A DNA stretch of 64,000 nt from Mycobacterium vicinigordonae (GTDB taxonomy: Bacteria > Actinomycetota > Actinomycetes > Mycobacteriales > Mycobacteriaceae): positions 496,001 to 560,000 of the forward strand of contig NZ_CP059165.1 in the NCBI RefSeq assembly GCF_013466425.1, written 5' to 3'. The notes beneath the pieces were generated by a model that worked only from the letters and a program-made list of their open reading frames with translations, searched no databases and was not told the DNA's origin. The translations under genes were made by a program, and so were the position numbers. Of the stretch, positions 1-9,379 are shown piece after piece. Each line of letters begins with the position of its first letter. Position 1 is the stretch's first letter.

Positions 1-149
1 GCTGCGGTTTCGTCGAGCCGGATGAACGTTCCCGGGCGCAGTGTCCCGGACATGATGGCGGCACGGAGATGTCCGGCGACCTCGTCGGACAACTGCGACC
101 GGCGCAATGGCCGTCGCCTGCGGGACGACGCCGACAGGGGTGCGTTCAC
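1..149 (-). CDS. mce1R: GntR-family transcriptional repressor of mce1, 5' part only
   Basis: Only the first ~49 codons are inside the window, read on the minus strand from a GTG at 149; the gene runs off the left edge. The translated stretch contains QLSDEVAGHLRAAIMSGTLR followed by PGTFIRLDETAA, the classic start of a FadR/VanR-type winged-helix GntR domain (first helix, then the 'G.l.PG..l.e..lA' turn). An AAAGG element lies about 14 nt upstream of the GTG; an internal TTG at 107 is the alternative start. It is divergent to fadD5, exactly as Rv0165c (Mce1R) is to Rv0166 in M. tuberculosis, where it represses the mce1 operon. The ligand-binding domain is not visible. Confidence 0.8.
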   Translation of the reverse strand, partial: MNAPLSASSRRRRPLRRSQLSDEVAGHLRAAIMSGTLRPGTFIRLDETA

Positions 150-318
150 GTGGCCTGCCAGGACCTTTCAGCAGCTGGGGTGGCTGTTGGTCGGGTGGTT
201 CTCAGGTCTTGTTAAGGGTCTCCCAGACCGTTAATGTGACCCAGACAACACATGTTTTATCAAATATCAGCCTGACGCAAGCGGTGCGCATGTGACCGAT
301 GGCAGTGGAGGGGACTAG
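150..318. promoter_or_regulatory. Divergent mce1R / fadD5 control region with candidate operator
   Basis: This 169-nt intergenic stretch separates the divergent regulator and the mce1 operon. It holds a perfect inverted repeat, GGTCT-CCC-AGACC, at 217-229. Spacing suits a GntR operator, but matching it to Mce1R is inference. The fadD5 ribosome binding site GGAGGGG lies at 307-313. Confidence 0.4.
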
Positions 319-1953
319 TTGACCGCACAGCTGGCCGGCCACTCGGCCCAGACCCGCGCGCACGAGCAGCCGTATCTGGCTCGCCGGCAGAACTGGGTCA
401 ACCAGCTGGAGCGGCACGCGATGATGCAGCCGCAGGCCACCGCACTGAGATTCCTCGGTAACACCCTGACGTGGGCAGGACTGCGGAACCGCGTCGCGGC
501 GCTGGCCGGTGCGCTGAGCCGGCGCGGAGTCGGCTTCGGTGACCGGGTGATGGTCCTGATGCTCAACCGCACCGAGTTCGTCGAATCGGTGCTGGCGGCC
601 AACATGCTCGGCGCGATCGCGGTGCCGCTGAACTTCCGGCTTACTCCCACCGAGATCGCGTTCCTGGTGGAGGACAGCGAGGCGCGGGTGATGGTCACCG
701 AGGCGGTGCTGGCGCCGGTGGCCACCGGGGTGCGTGACATCGCCCCGCTAATGGAGACGGTCATCGTCGCCGGTGGCAGCTCCGACGACGGCACGCTCTT
801 CTATGAAGACCTTATGAATGAGCCGGGCGACCCGGCCGCCCTGATCGACCTTCCCAACGAGTCGCCGGCCCTGATCATGTACACCTCGGGTACCATCGGC
901 CGGCCCAAGGGCGCGGTGCTTACCCACTCCAACCTGACCGGTCAGACCATGACCATGCTCTACACAAGCGGCGTGGACCTCAACAATGACGTCGGCTTCA
1001 TCGGAGTCCCGCTGTTCCATATCGCCGGCATCGGCAACCTGTTGACCGGCATGCTGCTGGGTGTCCCCACGGTGATCTATCCGCTGGGCGCGTTCGACCC
1101 CGCGCAGCTGCTCGACGTGCTGGCGGCCGAGAAGGTCACTGCTGTCTTCCTGGTTCCCGCCCAATGGCAGGCCGTCTGCGCCGAGCAGCAGGCCAGACCA
1201 CGTGACCTGCGGCTGCGGGTGATGTCCTGGGGTGCCGCCCCGGCGCCAGATGTGTTGCTGCGCCAGATGTCTGAGATGTTCCCGGGCACCCAGATACTCG
1301 CCGCGTTCGGACAGACCGAGATGTCGCCGGTCACCTGCATGCTGCTGGGCGACGACGCGATCCGGAAGCGAGGCTCGGTGGGCAAGGTGATCCCGACGGT
1401 CGCCGCCCGCGTCGTGGACGACGACATGAACGATGTGCCGCCCGGCGGGGTGGGCGAAATCGTTTATCGCGCACCGACATTGATGAGCGGCTACTGGAAC
1501 AACCCGGAGGCCACCGCCGATGCGTTCGCCGGCGGCTGGTTTCACTCCGGAGACCTGGTCCGGATGGACGCCGACGGCTACGTCTGGGTGGTCGACCGCA
1601 AGAAGGACATGATCATCTCCGGCGGCGAGAACATCTACTGCGCCGAGGTGGAGAACGTCCTGGCCGGTCACCCGCGCATCGTGGAGGCCGCCGTGATCGG
1701 TCGGGCCGACGAACGATGGGGCGAGGTGCCGATCGCGGTCGTCGCTGTAACGGAAGGCCACCTGCAGATCGAAGAGCTAGGTGAGTACCTGTCCGAGCGG
1801 CTCGCGCGGTACAAGCACCCAAAGGCGCTCGAGATCGTAAACGCCCTTCCGCGCAATCCTGCCGGGAAGGTACTCAAAACTGAACTGAGGGTGCGCTACG
1901 GGGTCCGAAGTGACGCCGAAAGTCCTTCTGCGCGGGGAGAATCCGTGATATGA
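319..1953 (+). CDS. fadD5: Fatty-acyl-CoA/AMP ligase FadD5, first gene of the mce1 operon
   Basis: Adenylate-forming acyl-CoA synthetase of 544 aa: it activates a fatty acid with ATP to an acyl-adenylate and transfers it to CoA. The AMP-binding P-loop TSGTIGRPKG is at residues 189-198. The C-terminal hinge and lid region includes HSGDLVRMDADGY and DRKKDMIISGGENI, and the catalytic lysine region near the end reads NPAGKVLKTEL. The TTG start at 319 is chosen because GGAGGGG sits 5 nt upstream. It heads the mce1 operon, as Rv0166 does, and probably activates fatty acids delivered or recycled by the Mce1 importer. About 230 nt separate it from yrbE1A, leaving room for a second promoter. Confidence 0.93.
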   Translation: MTAQLAGHSAQTRAHEQPYLARRQNWVNQLERHAMMQPQATALRFLGNTLTWAGLRNRVAALAGALSRRGVGFGDRVMVLMLNRTEFVESVLAANMLGAIAVPLNFRLTPTEIAFLVEDSEARVMVTEAVLAPVATGVRDIAPLMETVIVAGGSSDDGTLFYEDLMNEPGDPAALIDLPNESPALIMYTSGTIGRPKGAVLTHSNLTGQTMTMLYTSGVDLNNDVGFIGVPLFHIAGIGNLLTGMLLGVPTVIYPLGAFDPAQLLDVLAAEKVTAVFLVPAQWQAVCAEQQARPRDLRLRVMSWGAAPAPDVLLRQMSEMFPGTQILAAFGQTEMSPVTCMLLGDDAIRKRGSVGKVIPTVAARVVDDDMNDVPPGGVGEIVYRAPTLMSGYWNNPEATADAFAGGWFHSGDLVRMDADGYVWVVDRKKDMIISGGENIYCAEVENVLAGHPRIVEAAVIGRADERWGEVPIAVVAVTEGHLQIEELGEYLSERLARYKHPKALEIVNALPRNPAGKVLKTELRVRYGVRSDAESPSARGESVI

Positions 1954-2180
1954 GAGGAAAGTCGACGGGGCTGGAAATGTTTGCTGGTTGCTGACGTGAC
2001 GTCAATTGTTGAGTTGCTATACACACGTGGCCGACCATCGGGTACATTCCTGTGGTCTCCGTTACTACCTGTCAGTAGGGAGACGTGGGTCACACACCAA
2101 GGGTCGGGGCAAGGAGGAGGCGTGCGACACCATTCGCCGCAGCGCCACGGGCCGAGTGGCCCCGCCGGCAGGGGGCATTC

Positions 2181-2984
2181 GTGACAACGACTTCACGCCC
2201 GCATCTGATCGGTTACGTGCGCGACCAGCTCGAGACACCGCTGACCATGGTCGGCGGCTTCTTCCGTATGTGCGTGCTGACCGGCCGCGCGCTGTTTCGC
2301 AGGCCGTTTCAGTGGCGTGAGCTGATCCTGCAGTGCTGGTTCATCATGCGGGTCGCCCTGCTGCCGACGATCATGGTCTCGATTCCGCTGACCGTGCTAC
2401 TGATCTTCACCCTTAACGTGCTGCTCGCCCAGTTCGGCGCCGCCGACCTATCCGGTGCCGGCGCGGCGATCGGCGCTGTCACGCAGCTCGGCCCCCTGAC
2501 CACGGTGCTCGTTGTCGCGGGGGCCGGCTCCACCGCCATCTGCGCCGATCTGGGGGCGCGCACCATCCGCGAAGAGATCGACGCGATGGAGGTGCTGGGC
2601 ATCGACCCGATCCACCGCCTGGTGGTACCCCGCGTGATCGCGGCGACGGTGGTGGCTACCCTGCTCAACGCACTGGTGATCACCGTGGGCCTGGTCGGCG
2701 GCTACCTATTCGGGGTGTACCTGCAGAACGTCTCCGGCGGCGCGTACCTGGCGACGCTGACCACCATCACCGGCCTGCCCGAGGTGGTCATCGCGATGGT
2801 GAAGGCCGCTACCTTCGGACTGATCGCCGGCCTGGTCGGCTGCTACCGCGGGCTGACCGTGCGCGGCGGCTCGAAGGGCCTCGGGACTGCGGTCAACGAG
2901 ACCGTGGTGTTGTGCGTGGTCGCGCTGTACGCGGTCAACGTCATCCTGACCACGATCGGTGTTCGATTCGGGACGGGGCACTGA
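2181..2984 (+). CDS. yrbE1A: Mce1 ABC-type permease subunit YrbE1A
   Basis: Integral membrane permease of the MlaE/YrbE family, 267 aa, one of two paired permeases of the Mce1 lipid importer. Several long hydrophobic helices are visible, along with the family's conserved EEIDAMEVLGIDP loop near residue 135, which contacts the ATPase in MlaE-type transporters. The GTG at 2181 is preferred over an upstream ATG at 2085: it has a GGGGG ribosome site at 2171-2175, gives the normal family length and starts just before the conserved LIGYVRDQLETPL. The next gene starts 1 nt after its stop. The ATPase (MceG) is encoded elsewhere in mycobacteria. Confidence 0.93.
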   Translation: MTTTSRPHLIGYVRDQLETPLTMVGGFFRMCVLTGRALFRRPFQWRELILQCWFIMRVALLPTIMVSIPLTVLLIFTLNVLLAQFGAADLSGAGAAIGAVTQLGPLTTVLVVAGAGSTAICADLGARTIREEIDAMEVLGIDPIHRLVVPRVIAATVVATLLNALVITVGLVGGYLFGVYLQNVSGGAYLATLTTITGLPEVVIAMVKAATFGLIAGLVGCYRGLTVRGGSKGLGTAVNETVVLCVVALYAVNVILTTIGVRFGTGH

Positions 2985-2985
2985 C

Positions 2986-3855
2986 ATGTCGACATCAGCG
3001 GTAGTCCGTTCCCGGTTTCCGCGGGCGGTCGCCAACGTCAATCGCTACGCCGGCAGTGTCGGGCGTGGACTCGACGAGACCGGGCAGCTCGCGTGGTTCT
3101 TTATGGTCAGCCTTGGGCAGATTCCGCACGCGCTGCACTATTACCGCAAGGAGACGCTGCGGCTGATCGCTCAGATCGGCATGGGCACGGGCGCGATGGC
3201 AGTGGTCGGCGGCACCGCCGCGATTGTCGGGTTCGTGACCCTGTCCGGTAGCTCGCTGGTGGCCATCCAGGGCTTCGCTTCGCTGGGCAACATCGGTGTC
3301 GAGGCATTCACCGGGTTCTTCTCCGCGCTGATCAACGTGCGCATCGCCGGCCCGGTCGTCACCGGTATCGCGCTGGCTGCCACGGTGGGCGCCGGCGCCA
3401 CCGCCGAGCTGGGCGCAATGCGCATTAGCGAGGAGATCGACGCCCTGGAAGTGATGGGCATCAAGTCGATCTCGTATCTGACGTCGACCCGGATCGTCGC
3501 CGGTCTGGTGGTGATCATCCCGCTCTACGCGCTCGCGATGATCATGTCGTTCCTGTCCCCGCAGATCGTGACGACGCTGCTGTACGGGCAGTCCACCGGT
3601 ACCTACGAGCACTATTTCCGGACGTTCCTGCGTCCTGACGACGTGTTCTGGTCGTTCCTGGAAGCGATCATCATCGCGGCGATCGTGATGGTGACCCACT
3701 GTTACTACGGATTCAACGCCGGCGGCGGTCCGGTCGGCGTCGGGGAGGCGGTCGGCCGATCCATGCGGTTCTCGCTGGTGTCGGTTCAGGTAGTGGTCCT
3801 GTCCGCGGCGTTGGCGCTGTACGGCGTCAACCCCAACTTCGCACTGACGGTGTAG
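2986..3855 (+). CDS. yrbE1B: Mce1 ABC-type permease subunit YrbE1B
   Basis: Second MlaE-type permease, 289 aa, with the paralogous loop EEIDALEVMGIKSI near residue 150 and about five hydrophobic spans. The ATG at 2986 follows a purine-rich GGACGGGG site and lies immediately after the yrbE1A stop; the upstream GTG/TTG-type alternatives would overlap yrbE1A by 26 nt. With YrbE1A it should form the inner-membrane channel through which lipids gathered by the Mce1A-F proteins enter the cytoplasm. mce1A starts only 4 nt downstream, so the genes are almost certainly co-transcribed and translationally coupled. Confidence 0.93.
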   Translation: MSTSAVVRSRFPRAVANVNRYAGSVGRGLDETGQLAWFFMVSLGQIPHALHYYRKETLRLIAQIGMGTGAMAVVGGTAAIVGFVTLSGSSLVAIQGFASLGNIGVEAFTGFFSALINVRIAGPVVTGIALAATVGAGATAELGAMRISEEIDALEVMGIKSISYLTSTRIVAGLVVIIPLYALAMIMSFLSPQIVTTLLYGQSTGTYEHYFRTFLRPDDVFWSFLEAIIIAAIVMVTHCYYGFNAGGGPVGVGEAVGRSMRFSLVSVQVVVLSAALALYGVNPNFALTV

Positions 3856-3859
3856 CGCC

Positions 3860-5188
3860 ATGACTGGTCCAGGCAAGGTCAATAAGGTTTCGAGCCCGCC
3901 CTTCAAGTTCGTCGGGATCGGCGCCCTGGTGATACTGCTGGTCGCTCTCTCGCTGGTGTACGTGCAGTTCCGGGGCGGCTTCACCGCCAAAGACAAGCTG
4001 ACCATGTACTCCGACCGGGCCGGGCTGGTGATGGACCCCGGCTCGAAGGTCACCTACAACGGTGTGCAGATCGGCCGGGTCGGCAACATCGAAGAAGTCA
4101 CCCGCAACGGCAGGCCGGCGGCGAAATTCACCCTTGAGGTCTATCCGCAGTACCTCGGGCCAAAGGGCGTGGTGCCAGAGAACGTCGATGTTCAGATCAA
4201 GGCCACCACGGTGTTCGGCGGCAAGTACGTTTCCCTGACGACGCCCAAGGACAACCAGGGCAACAACATCGCCCACGGACACCTCTCCGCCATGAGCACC
4301 ATCAACGCCTCGGCGGTGACGACCGAGATCAACACGGTGTTCCAGACGCTGACCGAGATCTCGGAAAAGGTCGACCCGGTCAAGCTGAACCTGACGCTGA
4401 GCGCGGCCGCACAGTCACTGACCGGATTGGGCGACCGGTTCGGGCAGTCGATCGTCAACGGCAACGCGATCCTCGACGACGTCAACCCGCGGATGCCGCA
4501 GGCTCGCCGCGACATCCAACAGCTGGCGGCCCTCGGGGACGTCTACGCCGACGCCGCGCCCGACCTGCTGGACTTCCTGAACAACTCGGTGCCGACGGCC
4601 CGCACTATCAACGCTCAGCAGCGCGATCTGGACCAGGCGTTACTGGCCGCCGCCGGATTCGGCAACACCGGTGCCGACGTGTTCGAGCGCGGTGGCCCGT
4701 ACCTGGCGCGCGGGGCCAAGGACCTAGTGCCGTCGGCGCAGCTGCTGGACACCTACAGCCCGGAGTTGTTCTGCACGCTGCGCAACTACCACGACGCCGA
4801 GCCGCTCGTGCGCACGTTCCTCGGCGGCAACGGCTACTCGCTGAACACCCACTCGGAGATCCTGTCCGCGCTGGGGATGCTGCTCAATCCCATTTCGCTG
4901 GCGCCTCTACTGATCTCCCAGATCGGCGGTCTGGCCGCGGGCTTGGTCGGTGGGGCGCCAAACCCCTATACCTACCCGGAGAACCTGCCGCGCGTTAACG
5001 CCCACGGCGGGCCGGGAGGAGCCCCCGGTTGCTGGCAGCAAATCACCCGCAACCTCTGGCCGGCGCCTGAGCTGGTGATGGACACCGGCAACAGCCTGGC
5101 GCCGTACAACCACTTGGACACCGGTTCGCCCTACGTGCTCGAGTACGTCTGGGGCCGTCAAGTAGGGGACAACACGATCAACCCATGA
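3860..5188 (+). CDS. mce1A: Mce1A, substrate-binding MCE-domain protein
   Basis: Mce-family protein of 442 aa. A short cytoplasmic N-terminus is followed by one hydrophobic helix at about residues 12-32 (FKFVGIGALVILLVALSLVY), then the MCE/MlaD domain at ~38-120, then a long helical region (~130-300) and a loop-rich C-terminal domain. It is slightly shorter than the ~454 aa of the M. tuberculosis protein. Mce1A-F are thought to form a periplasm-spanning hexameric needle carrying fatty and mycolic acids to YrbE1AB. The ORF overlaps mce1B by 4 nt (ATGA), indicating translational coupling. No RGD motif was noticed. Historical annotation as an 'invasin' reflects recombinant experiments. Confidence 0.92.
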   Translation: MTGPGKVNKVSSPPFKFVGIGALVILLVALSLVYVQFRGGFTAKDKLTMYSDRAGLVMDPGSKVTYNGVQIGRVGNIEEVTRNGRPAAKFTLEVYPQYLGPKGVVPENVDVQIKATTVFGGKYVSLTTPKDNQGNNIAHGHLSAMSTINASAVTTEINTVFQTLTEISEKVDPVKLNLTLSAAAQSLTGLGDRFGQSIVNGNAILDDVNPRMPQARRDIQQLAALGDVYADAAPDLLDFLNNSVPTARTINAQQRDLDQALLAAAGFGNTGADVFERGGPYLARGAKDLVPSAQLLDTYSPELFCTLRNYHDAEPLVRTFLGGNGYSLNTHSEILSALGMLLNPISLAPLLISQIGGLAAGLVGGAPNPYTYPENLPRVNAHGGPGGAPGCWQQITRNLWPAPELVMDTGNSLAPYNHLDTGSPYVLEYVWGRQVGDNTINP

Positions 5189-6225
5189 AAATCACCGGTA
5201 CTTTAGTCAAACTCAGCATCTTCGCATTCGTGCTGCTGATGTTCAGCGTCATGATCATCATCGTGTTCGGTCAGATCCGTTTCGACCGGACCAACAGCTA
5301 CTCAGCGGAGTTCAGCAACGTCAGCGGCCTGCGGTCCGGGCAGTTCGTCCGGGCGTCCGGCGTGGAGATCGGCAAGGTAAAGGACGTCGAGCTGGTCGAC
5401 GGCGGCAAGCGGGTCCGGGTGAAGTTCGACGTGGACCGCTCGATCCCGCTCTACCAGTCGACGACCGCCCAGATCCGCTACCTCGACCTGATCGGAAACC
5501 GCTACCTGGAGTTGCGGCGTGGCGAGGGTGACGGCGCCGACAAGGTCATGCCGGCGGGCGGGTTCATCCCGCTGTCGCGCACCTCGCCCGCATTGGACCT
5601 GGATGCGCTGATCGGTGGTTTCAAGCCGGTGTTCCGGGCGCTGAACCCGGAGAAGGTCAACACCATCGCGTCGTCGCTGATCACGGTGTTCCAGGGCCAG
5701 GGCGGCACGATCAACGACATCCTCACCCAGACGGCACAGCTCACCTCCCAGCTCGCCGAGCGTGACCAGGCCATCGGTGAGGTGGTCAAGAATCTGAACA
5801 CGGTCCTGGACACCACCGTCCGGCACCGCAAGGACTTCGACCAAACCGTCAACAACCTCGAGGTGCTGATCACCGGGCTCAAGGACCACAGCGATTCACT
5901 CGCCGGTGGGACGGCGCACATCAGCAACGCGGCCGGCACCGTGGCGGACCTGCTGGCCGAGGACCGGGCACTGCTGAAGAAGACGGTCAACTACCTCGAT
6001 GCCGTGCAGCAACCGCTGATCGACCAGAAGCAGCAGTTGAACGACTTCCTGCAAGCCGTCCCGAGTGCGTTGAACCACATCGGGCGTGCCATCGGCTCCT
6101 ACGGCGACTTCGTGAACTTCTACTCCTGCGACATCAGCCTCCGGATCAACGGTCTGCAGGCCGGTGGACCGGTTCGAACGGTCCGGCTCTTCCACCAGCC
6201 GACGGGGAGGTGCTCGCCGCAATGA
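5185..6225 (+). CDS. mce1B: Mce1B, MCE-domain protein
   Basis: 346-aa Mce protein with one N-terminal membrane helix at ~9-30 (SIFAFVLLMFSVMIIIVFG), an MCE/MlaD domain at ~38-118 and a long helical segment thereafter. It lacks the Pro-rich tail seen in Mce1C and ends in a short Cys-containing segment (FYSCDISLRIN). The ATG at 5185 overlaps the mce1A stop, and the end overlaps mce1C by 4 nt. It should occupy one of the six positions in the Mce1 hetero-hexamer. The length matches the family. Confidence 0.92.
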   Translation: MKITGTLVKLSIFAFVLLMFSVMIIIVFGQIRFDRTNSYSAEFSNVSGLRSGQFVRASGVEIGKVKDVELVDGGKRVRVKFDVDRSIPLYQSTTAQIRYLDLIGNRYLELRRGEGDGADKVMPAGGFIPLSRTSPALDLDALIGGFKPVFRALNPEKVNTIASSLITVFQGQGGTINDILTQTAQLTSQLAERDQAIGEVVKNLNTVLDTTVRHRKDFDQTVNNLEVLITGLKDHSDSLAGGTAHISNAAGTVADLLAEDRALLKKTVNYLDAVQQPLIDQKQQLNDFLQAVPSALNHIGRAIGSYGDFVNFYSCDISLRINGLQAGGPVRTVRLFHQPTGRCSPQ

Positions 6226-7784
6226 GAACTCTCGAACCGCCCAACCGGCTCAAGATCGGTTTGATGGGCATCTTGGTGACGCTGCTGGTGATCGGGGTGG
6301 GCCAGAGCTTTACCAGTGTGCCGATGCTGATGGCCAGGCCCAGCTACTACGGTCAGTTCACTGACACCGGCGGCATTAACAAGGGCGACAAGGTGCGCAT
6401 CGCCGGCATGGATGTCGGCAAGGTGGAGGCGCTGTCCATCGACGGCGACCACATCGTGATGAAGTTCTCGATCGGCACCAACAGCATCGGTACCGAGAGC
6501 CGGCTCAACATCCGCACCGACACCCTGCTGGGTAAGAAGGTGCTTGAGATCGAGGCGCGCGGCAACCAGCCGCTGCGGCCGGGTGGCATCCTGCCACTGG
6601 GGCAGAGCACCACGCCGTACCAGATCTACGACGCCTTCCTGGATGTCACCAAGGCTGCTACCGGCTGGGACATCGACACAGTCAAGAAGTCGCTGCACGT
6701 GCTGTCGGAGACCATCGACCAGACCTACCCCCAGCTCAGTCCCGCTCTGGAAGGGGTGTCGAACTTCTCCGACACCCTGGGCAAGCGTGACGCGGAGATT
6801 AAGCACCTGCTGGCCCAGGCCAACCAGGTGGCCAGCGTGCTCGGTGACCGCAGCGAGCAGGTGGACCGTGCGCTGGTCAACGCCAAGACGCTGCTGGCCG
6901 CCTTCAACGAACGGGGCCGCGCCATCGACGCGTTGCTCAGCAACGTGGCGTCGTTCTCGACGCAGGTCCAGGGCCTGGTCAACGACAACCCAAACCTCAA
7001 CCACGTGCTGGAGCAGCTGCGGACCGTCAGCGACCTGCTGGTCGAGCGCAAGCAGGACGTGGCGCAGGGGCTGCAGATGGTCGGCGGCTTCCTGCCCTCG
7101 CTGAACGAGGCGATCGGGTCGGGACCGTTCTTCAAGGTGGTTATCCACAACCTGGTCCCCGGCCAGATCATCCAGCCGTTCATCGACGCGGCGTTCAAAA
7201 AGCGCGGCCTGGACCCCGAAGAGTTCTGGCGCAGCGCCGGTCTACCCGCCTACCGCTTCCCGGACCCCAATGGCACCCGGTTCCCCAACGGTGCACCGCC
7301 TCCGCCTCCGCAGGTGCTGGAAGGCACCCCGGAACACCCGGGACCGGCGGTGCCGCCGGGATCCCCGTGCTCATACACGCCGGGCCCGGGCGGGATTCCG
7401 TCGCCGGCCAACCCGCTGCCCTGCATGGGGTTGAGCATCGGGCCGTTCGGCGGTCCGGGCTTCCCGGCGCCGCTGGATGTGCAGGCTTCGCCGCCCAACC
7501 CGAACGGGGTGCCGTCGGCGCCAGGTCTGCAGATCGGCGGACGACCGGGCCAGGCTCCGCCGGACGCTCCCGGTACGCCGGTGCCGATGCCGCCGAACTC
7601 GCCGCCGGGATCTCGGACCGAACCGATCGGACCGGCTGGGCCGGTCGCGCCTCCGTCGACCTTTGCGCCGGGACTGCCTCCCGGTCCGCCGGCCCCGCCT
7701 GGGCCAGGCAATCAGTTACCGGCACCGTTCATCACGCCGGGGGGCAATGGCGGTAGCGGCGCAGCGGGAGGTAGCGAGAATTGA
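6222..7784 (+). CDS. mce1C: Mce1C, MCE-domain protein with Pro/Gly-rich tail
   Basis: 520-aa Mce protein. The ATG at 6222 overlaps the mce1B stop (ATGA), with GGGGAGG at 6204-6210 as ribosome site; an in-frame start at 6210 would lack one. One N-terminal membrane helix (~10-30) and the MCE domain (~37-115) are followed by a helical region to ~320. The last ~170 residues form a low-complexity tail very rich in Pro and Gly, with PPPPP and PGPGG runs, typical of Mce C subunits and probably extended in the cell envelope. The final codons overlap the mce1D TTG start. Confidence 0.92.
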   Translation: MRTLEPPNRLKIGLMGILVTLLVIGVGQSFTSVPMLMARPSYYGQFTDTGGINKGDKVRIAGMDVGKVEALSIDGDHIVMKFSIGTNSIGTESRLNIRTDTLLGKKVLEIEARGNQPLRPGGILPLGQSTTPYQIYDAFLDVTKAATGWDIDTVKKSLHVLSETIDQTYPQLSPALEGVSNFSDTLGKRDAEIKHLLAQANQVASVLGDRSEQVDRALVNAKTLLAAFNERGRAIDALLSNVASFSTQVQGLVNDNPNLNHVLEQLRTVSDLLVERKQDVAQGLQMVGGFLPSLNEAIGSGPFFKVVIHNLVPGQIIQPFIDAAFKKRGLDPEEFWRSAGLPAYRFPDPNGTRFPNGAPPPPPQVLEGTPEHPGPAVPPGSPCSYTPGPGGIPSPANPLPCMGLSIGPFGGPGFPAPLDVQASPPNPNGVPSAPGLQIGGRPGQAPPDAPGTPVPMPPNSPPGSRTEPIGPAGPVAPPSTFAPGLPPGPPAPPGPGNQLPAPFITPGGNGGSGAAGGSEN

Positions 7785-9379
7785 GCACCATCTTCGATAT
7801 TCGCAATATCCGCCTCCCGGCGATGTCCCGGGCCACCATCATCGTCGGGGTGCTGGTGGGCGTGCTCGCGATCGTGGCCGGTTTGGTCGGCTGGAATCTG
7901 TACCAGAAGCTGACCAACAACTACATCGTGGCGTACTTCAGCGCAGCCAACGCGCTGTACCCCGGCGACAAGGTCCAGATCATGGGCCTCAAGGTGGGCC
8001 GCATCGACAGCATCGAGCCGGCCGGCGACAAGATGAAGGTGACCTTCCACTACGAGAACCAGTACAAGGTCCCCGCCAACGCCACGGCGATCATCCTCAA
8101 CCCCACCCTGGTGGCCTCCCGTGCGATCCAGCTGGAGCCGGCCTACAAGGGCGGTCCGGTGCTGGCCAACAATGCGGTGATCCCGCTGGATCGCACCCAG
8201 GTGCCGGTGGAATGGGACGAGCTGCGTAACAGCATCACCAACATCATCTCCAAGCTCGGCCCGACCGAGGCGCAACCCACCGGACCGTTCGGCGAGGTCA
8301 TCAACTCGTTCGCCAACGGCCTGGCCGGCAAGGGCAGACAGCTCAACTCCACGCTAGAGAATCTGTCCAAGGCGCTGACCGCACTGAACGAAGGCCGCGG
8401 GGACTTCTTCGCGGTGGTCAAGAGCCTGGCATTGTTCGTCAACGCGCTGCACCAGGACGACCAGCAGTTCGTGGCGCTGAACCAGAACCTGGCGGATGTC
8501 ACCGGCCGGCTGGCCAGCTCCGACCAGGCGCTGGCCAACGCGATTCAGCAGCTCGACGGCCTGCTCACCACAATCCGGCCGTTCCTGGACAAGAACCGCG
8601 AGGTGCTGACCCACGACGTCAACAACCTGGCTGATGTGACCAACACGCTGCTGCAGCCCGAGCCGCTCAACGGGCTGGAAACGGCGCTGCACATCCTGCC
8701 GACGGCCGCGGCCAACGTGAACCAGATCTATCACCCCGCGCACGGGTCGGTGGTCGCCGTTCCCGAGATCACCAGTTTCGCCAACCCGATGCAGTTCATC
8801 TGCAGCTCGGTGCAGGCGGGTAGCCGGCTGGGATATCAGGAGTCCGCGGAACTGTGCGCGCAGTACATGGCGCCAGTGCTGGACGCGATCAAGTTCAACT
8901 ACTTCCCGTTCGGCCTGAACGCGTTCAGCACCGCCGAGGTGCTGCCCAAGATGGTTGCCTATTCCGAGCCACGCTTGCAGCCGCCGAACGGATACAAGGA
9001 CACCACCGTGCCGGGCATCTGGGTGCCGGACACGCCGCTCTCGCACCGCAACACCCAGCAGGGCTGGATCGTGGCCCCCGGTATGCAGGGCACGCAGGTG
9101 GGCCCGATCACCGCGGGACTGCTTACCCCCGAGTCGCTGTCCGAGCTGATGGGTGGACCCGACATCCCGCCGGTCCAGTCGACGCTCCAGACACCTCCGG
9201 GACCGCCCAACGCCTACGACGAGAATCCGATCCTGCCGCCGATCGGCCTGCAGGCGCAGGTGCCGGTGCCACCACCGCCACCGGGACCCGGAGTGATCCC
9301 CGGACCGGTCGCACCCACGCCGGGACCCGCAGCAGCGGTGGGCGCACCACTACCGGCTGAGGCAGGGGGCGGACAGTGA
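7781..9379 (+). CDS. mce1D: Mce1D, MCE-domain protein
   Basis: 532-aa Mce protein starting at a TTG that overlaps the mce1C stop (TTGA at 7781-7784), with GGGAGG just upstream. The N-terminal membrane helix at ~18-42 (TIIVGVLVGVLAIVAGLVGW) precedes the MCE domain at ~48-125, a long helical section to ~310, and a C-terminal Pro-rich segment (PVPPPPPGPG). The M. tuberculosis protein is close in length (about 530 aa). It is a component of the Mce1 lipid-uptake needle. The last four nucleotides overlap the GTG of lprK. Confidence 0.92.
   Translation: MSTIFDIRNIRLPAMSRATIIVGVLVGVLAIVAGLVGWNLYQKLTNNYIVAYFSAANALYPGDKVQIMGLKVGRIDSIEPAGDKMKVTFHYENQYKVPANATAIILNPTLVASRAIQLEPAYKGGPVLANNAVIPLDRTQVPVEWDELRNSITNIISKLGPTEAQPTGPFGEVINSFANGLAGKGRQLNSTLENLSKALTALNEGRGDFFAVVKSLALFVNALHQDDQQFVALNQNLADVTGRLASSDQALANAIQQLDGLLTTIRPFLDKNREVLTHDVNNLADVTNTLLQPEPLNGLETALHILPTAAANVNQIYHPAHGSVVAVPEITSFANPMQFICSSVQAGSRLGYQESAELCAQYMAPVLDAIKFNYFPFGLNAFSTAEVLPKMVAYSEPRLQPPNGYKDTTVPGIWVPDTPLSHRNTQQGWIVAPGMQGTQVGPITAGLLTPESLSELMGGPDIPPVQSTLQTPPGPPNAYDENPILPPIGLQAQVPVPPPPPGPGVIPGPVAPTPGPAAAVGAPLPAEAGGGQ

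Noticed and set aside
748..1761. 337-aa minus-strand frame inside fadD5
   Set aside because: His/Asp/Arg-rich translation with no domain; antisense shadow of a well-supported gene caused by high GC.
2995..4053. 352-aa minus-strand frame over yrbE1B and mce1A
   Set aside because: Shadow of conserved permease genes; composition is not protein-like.
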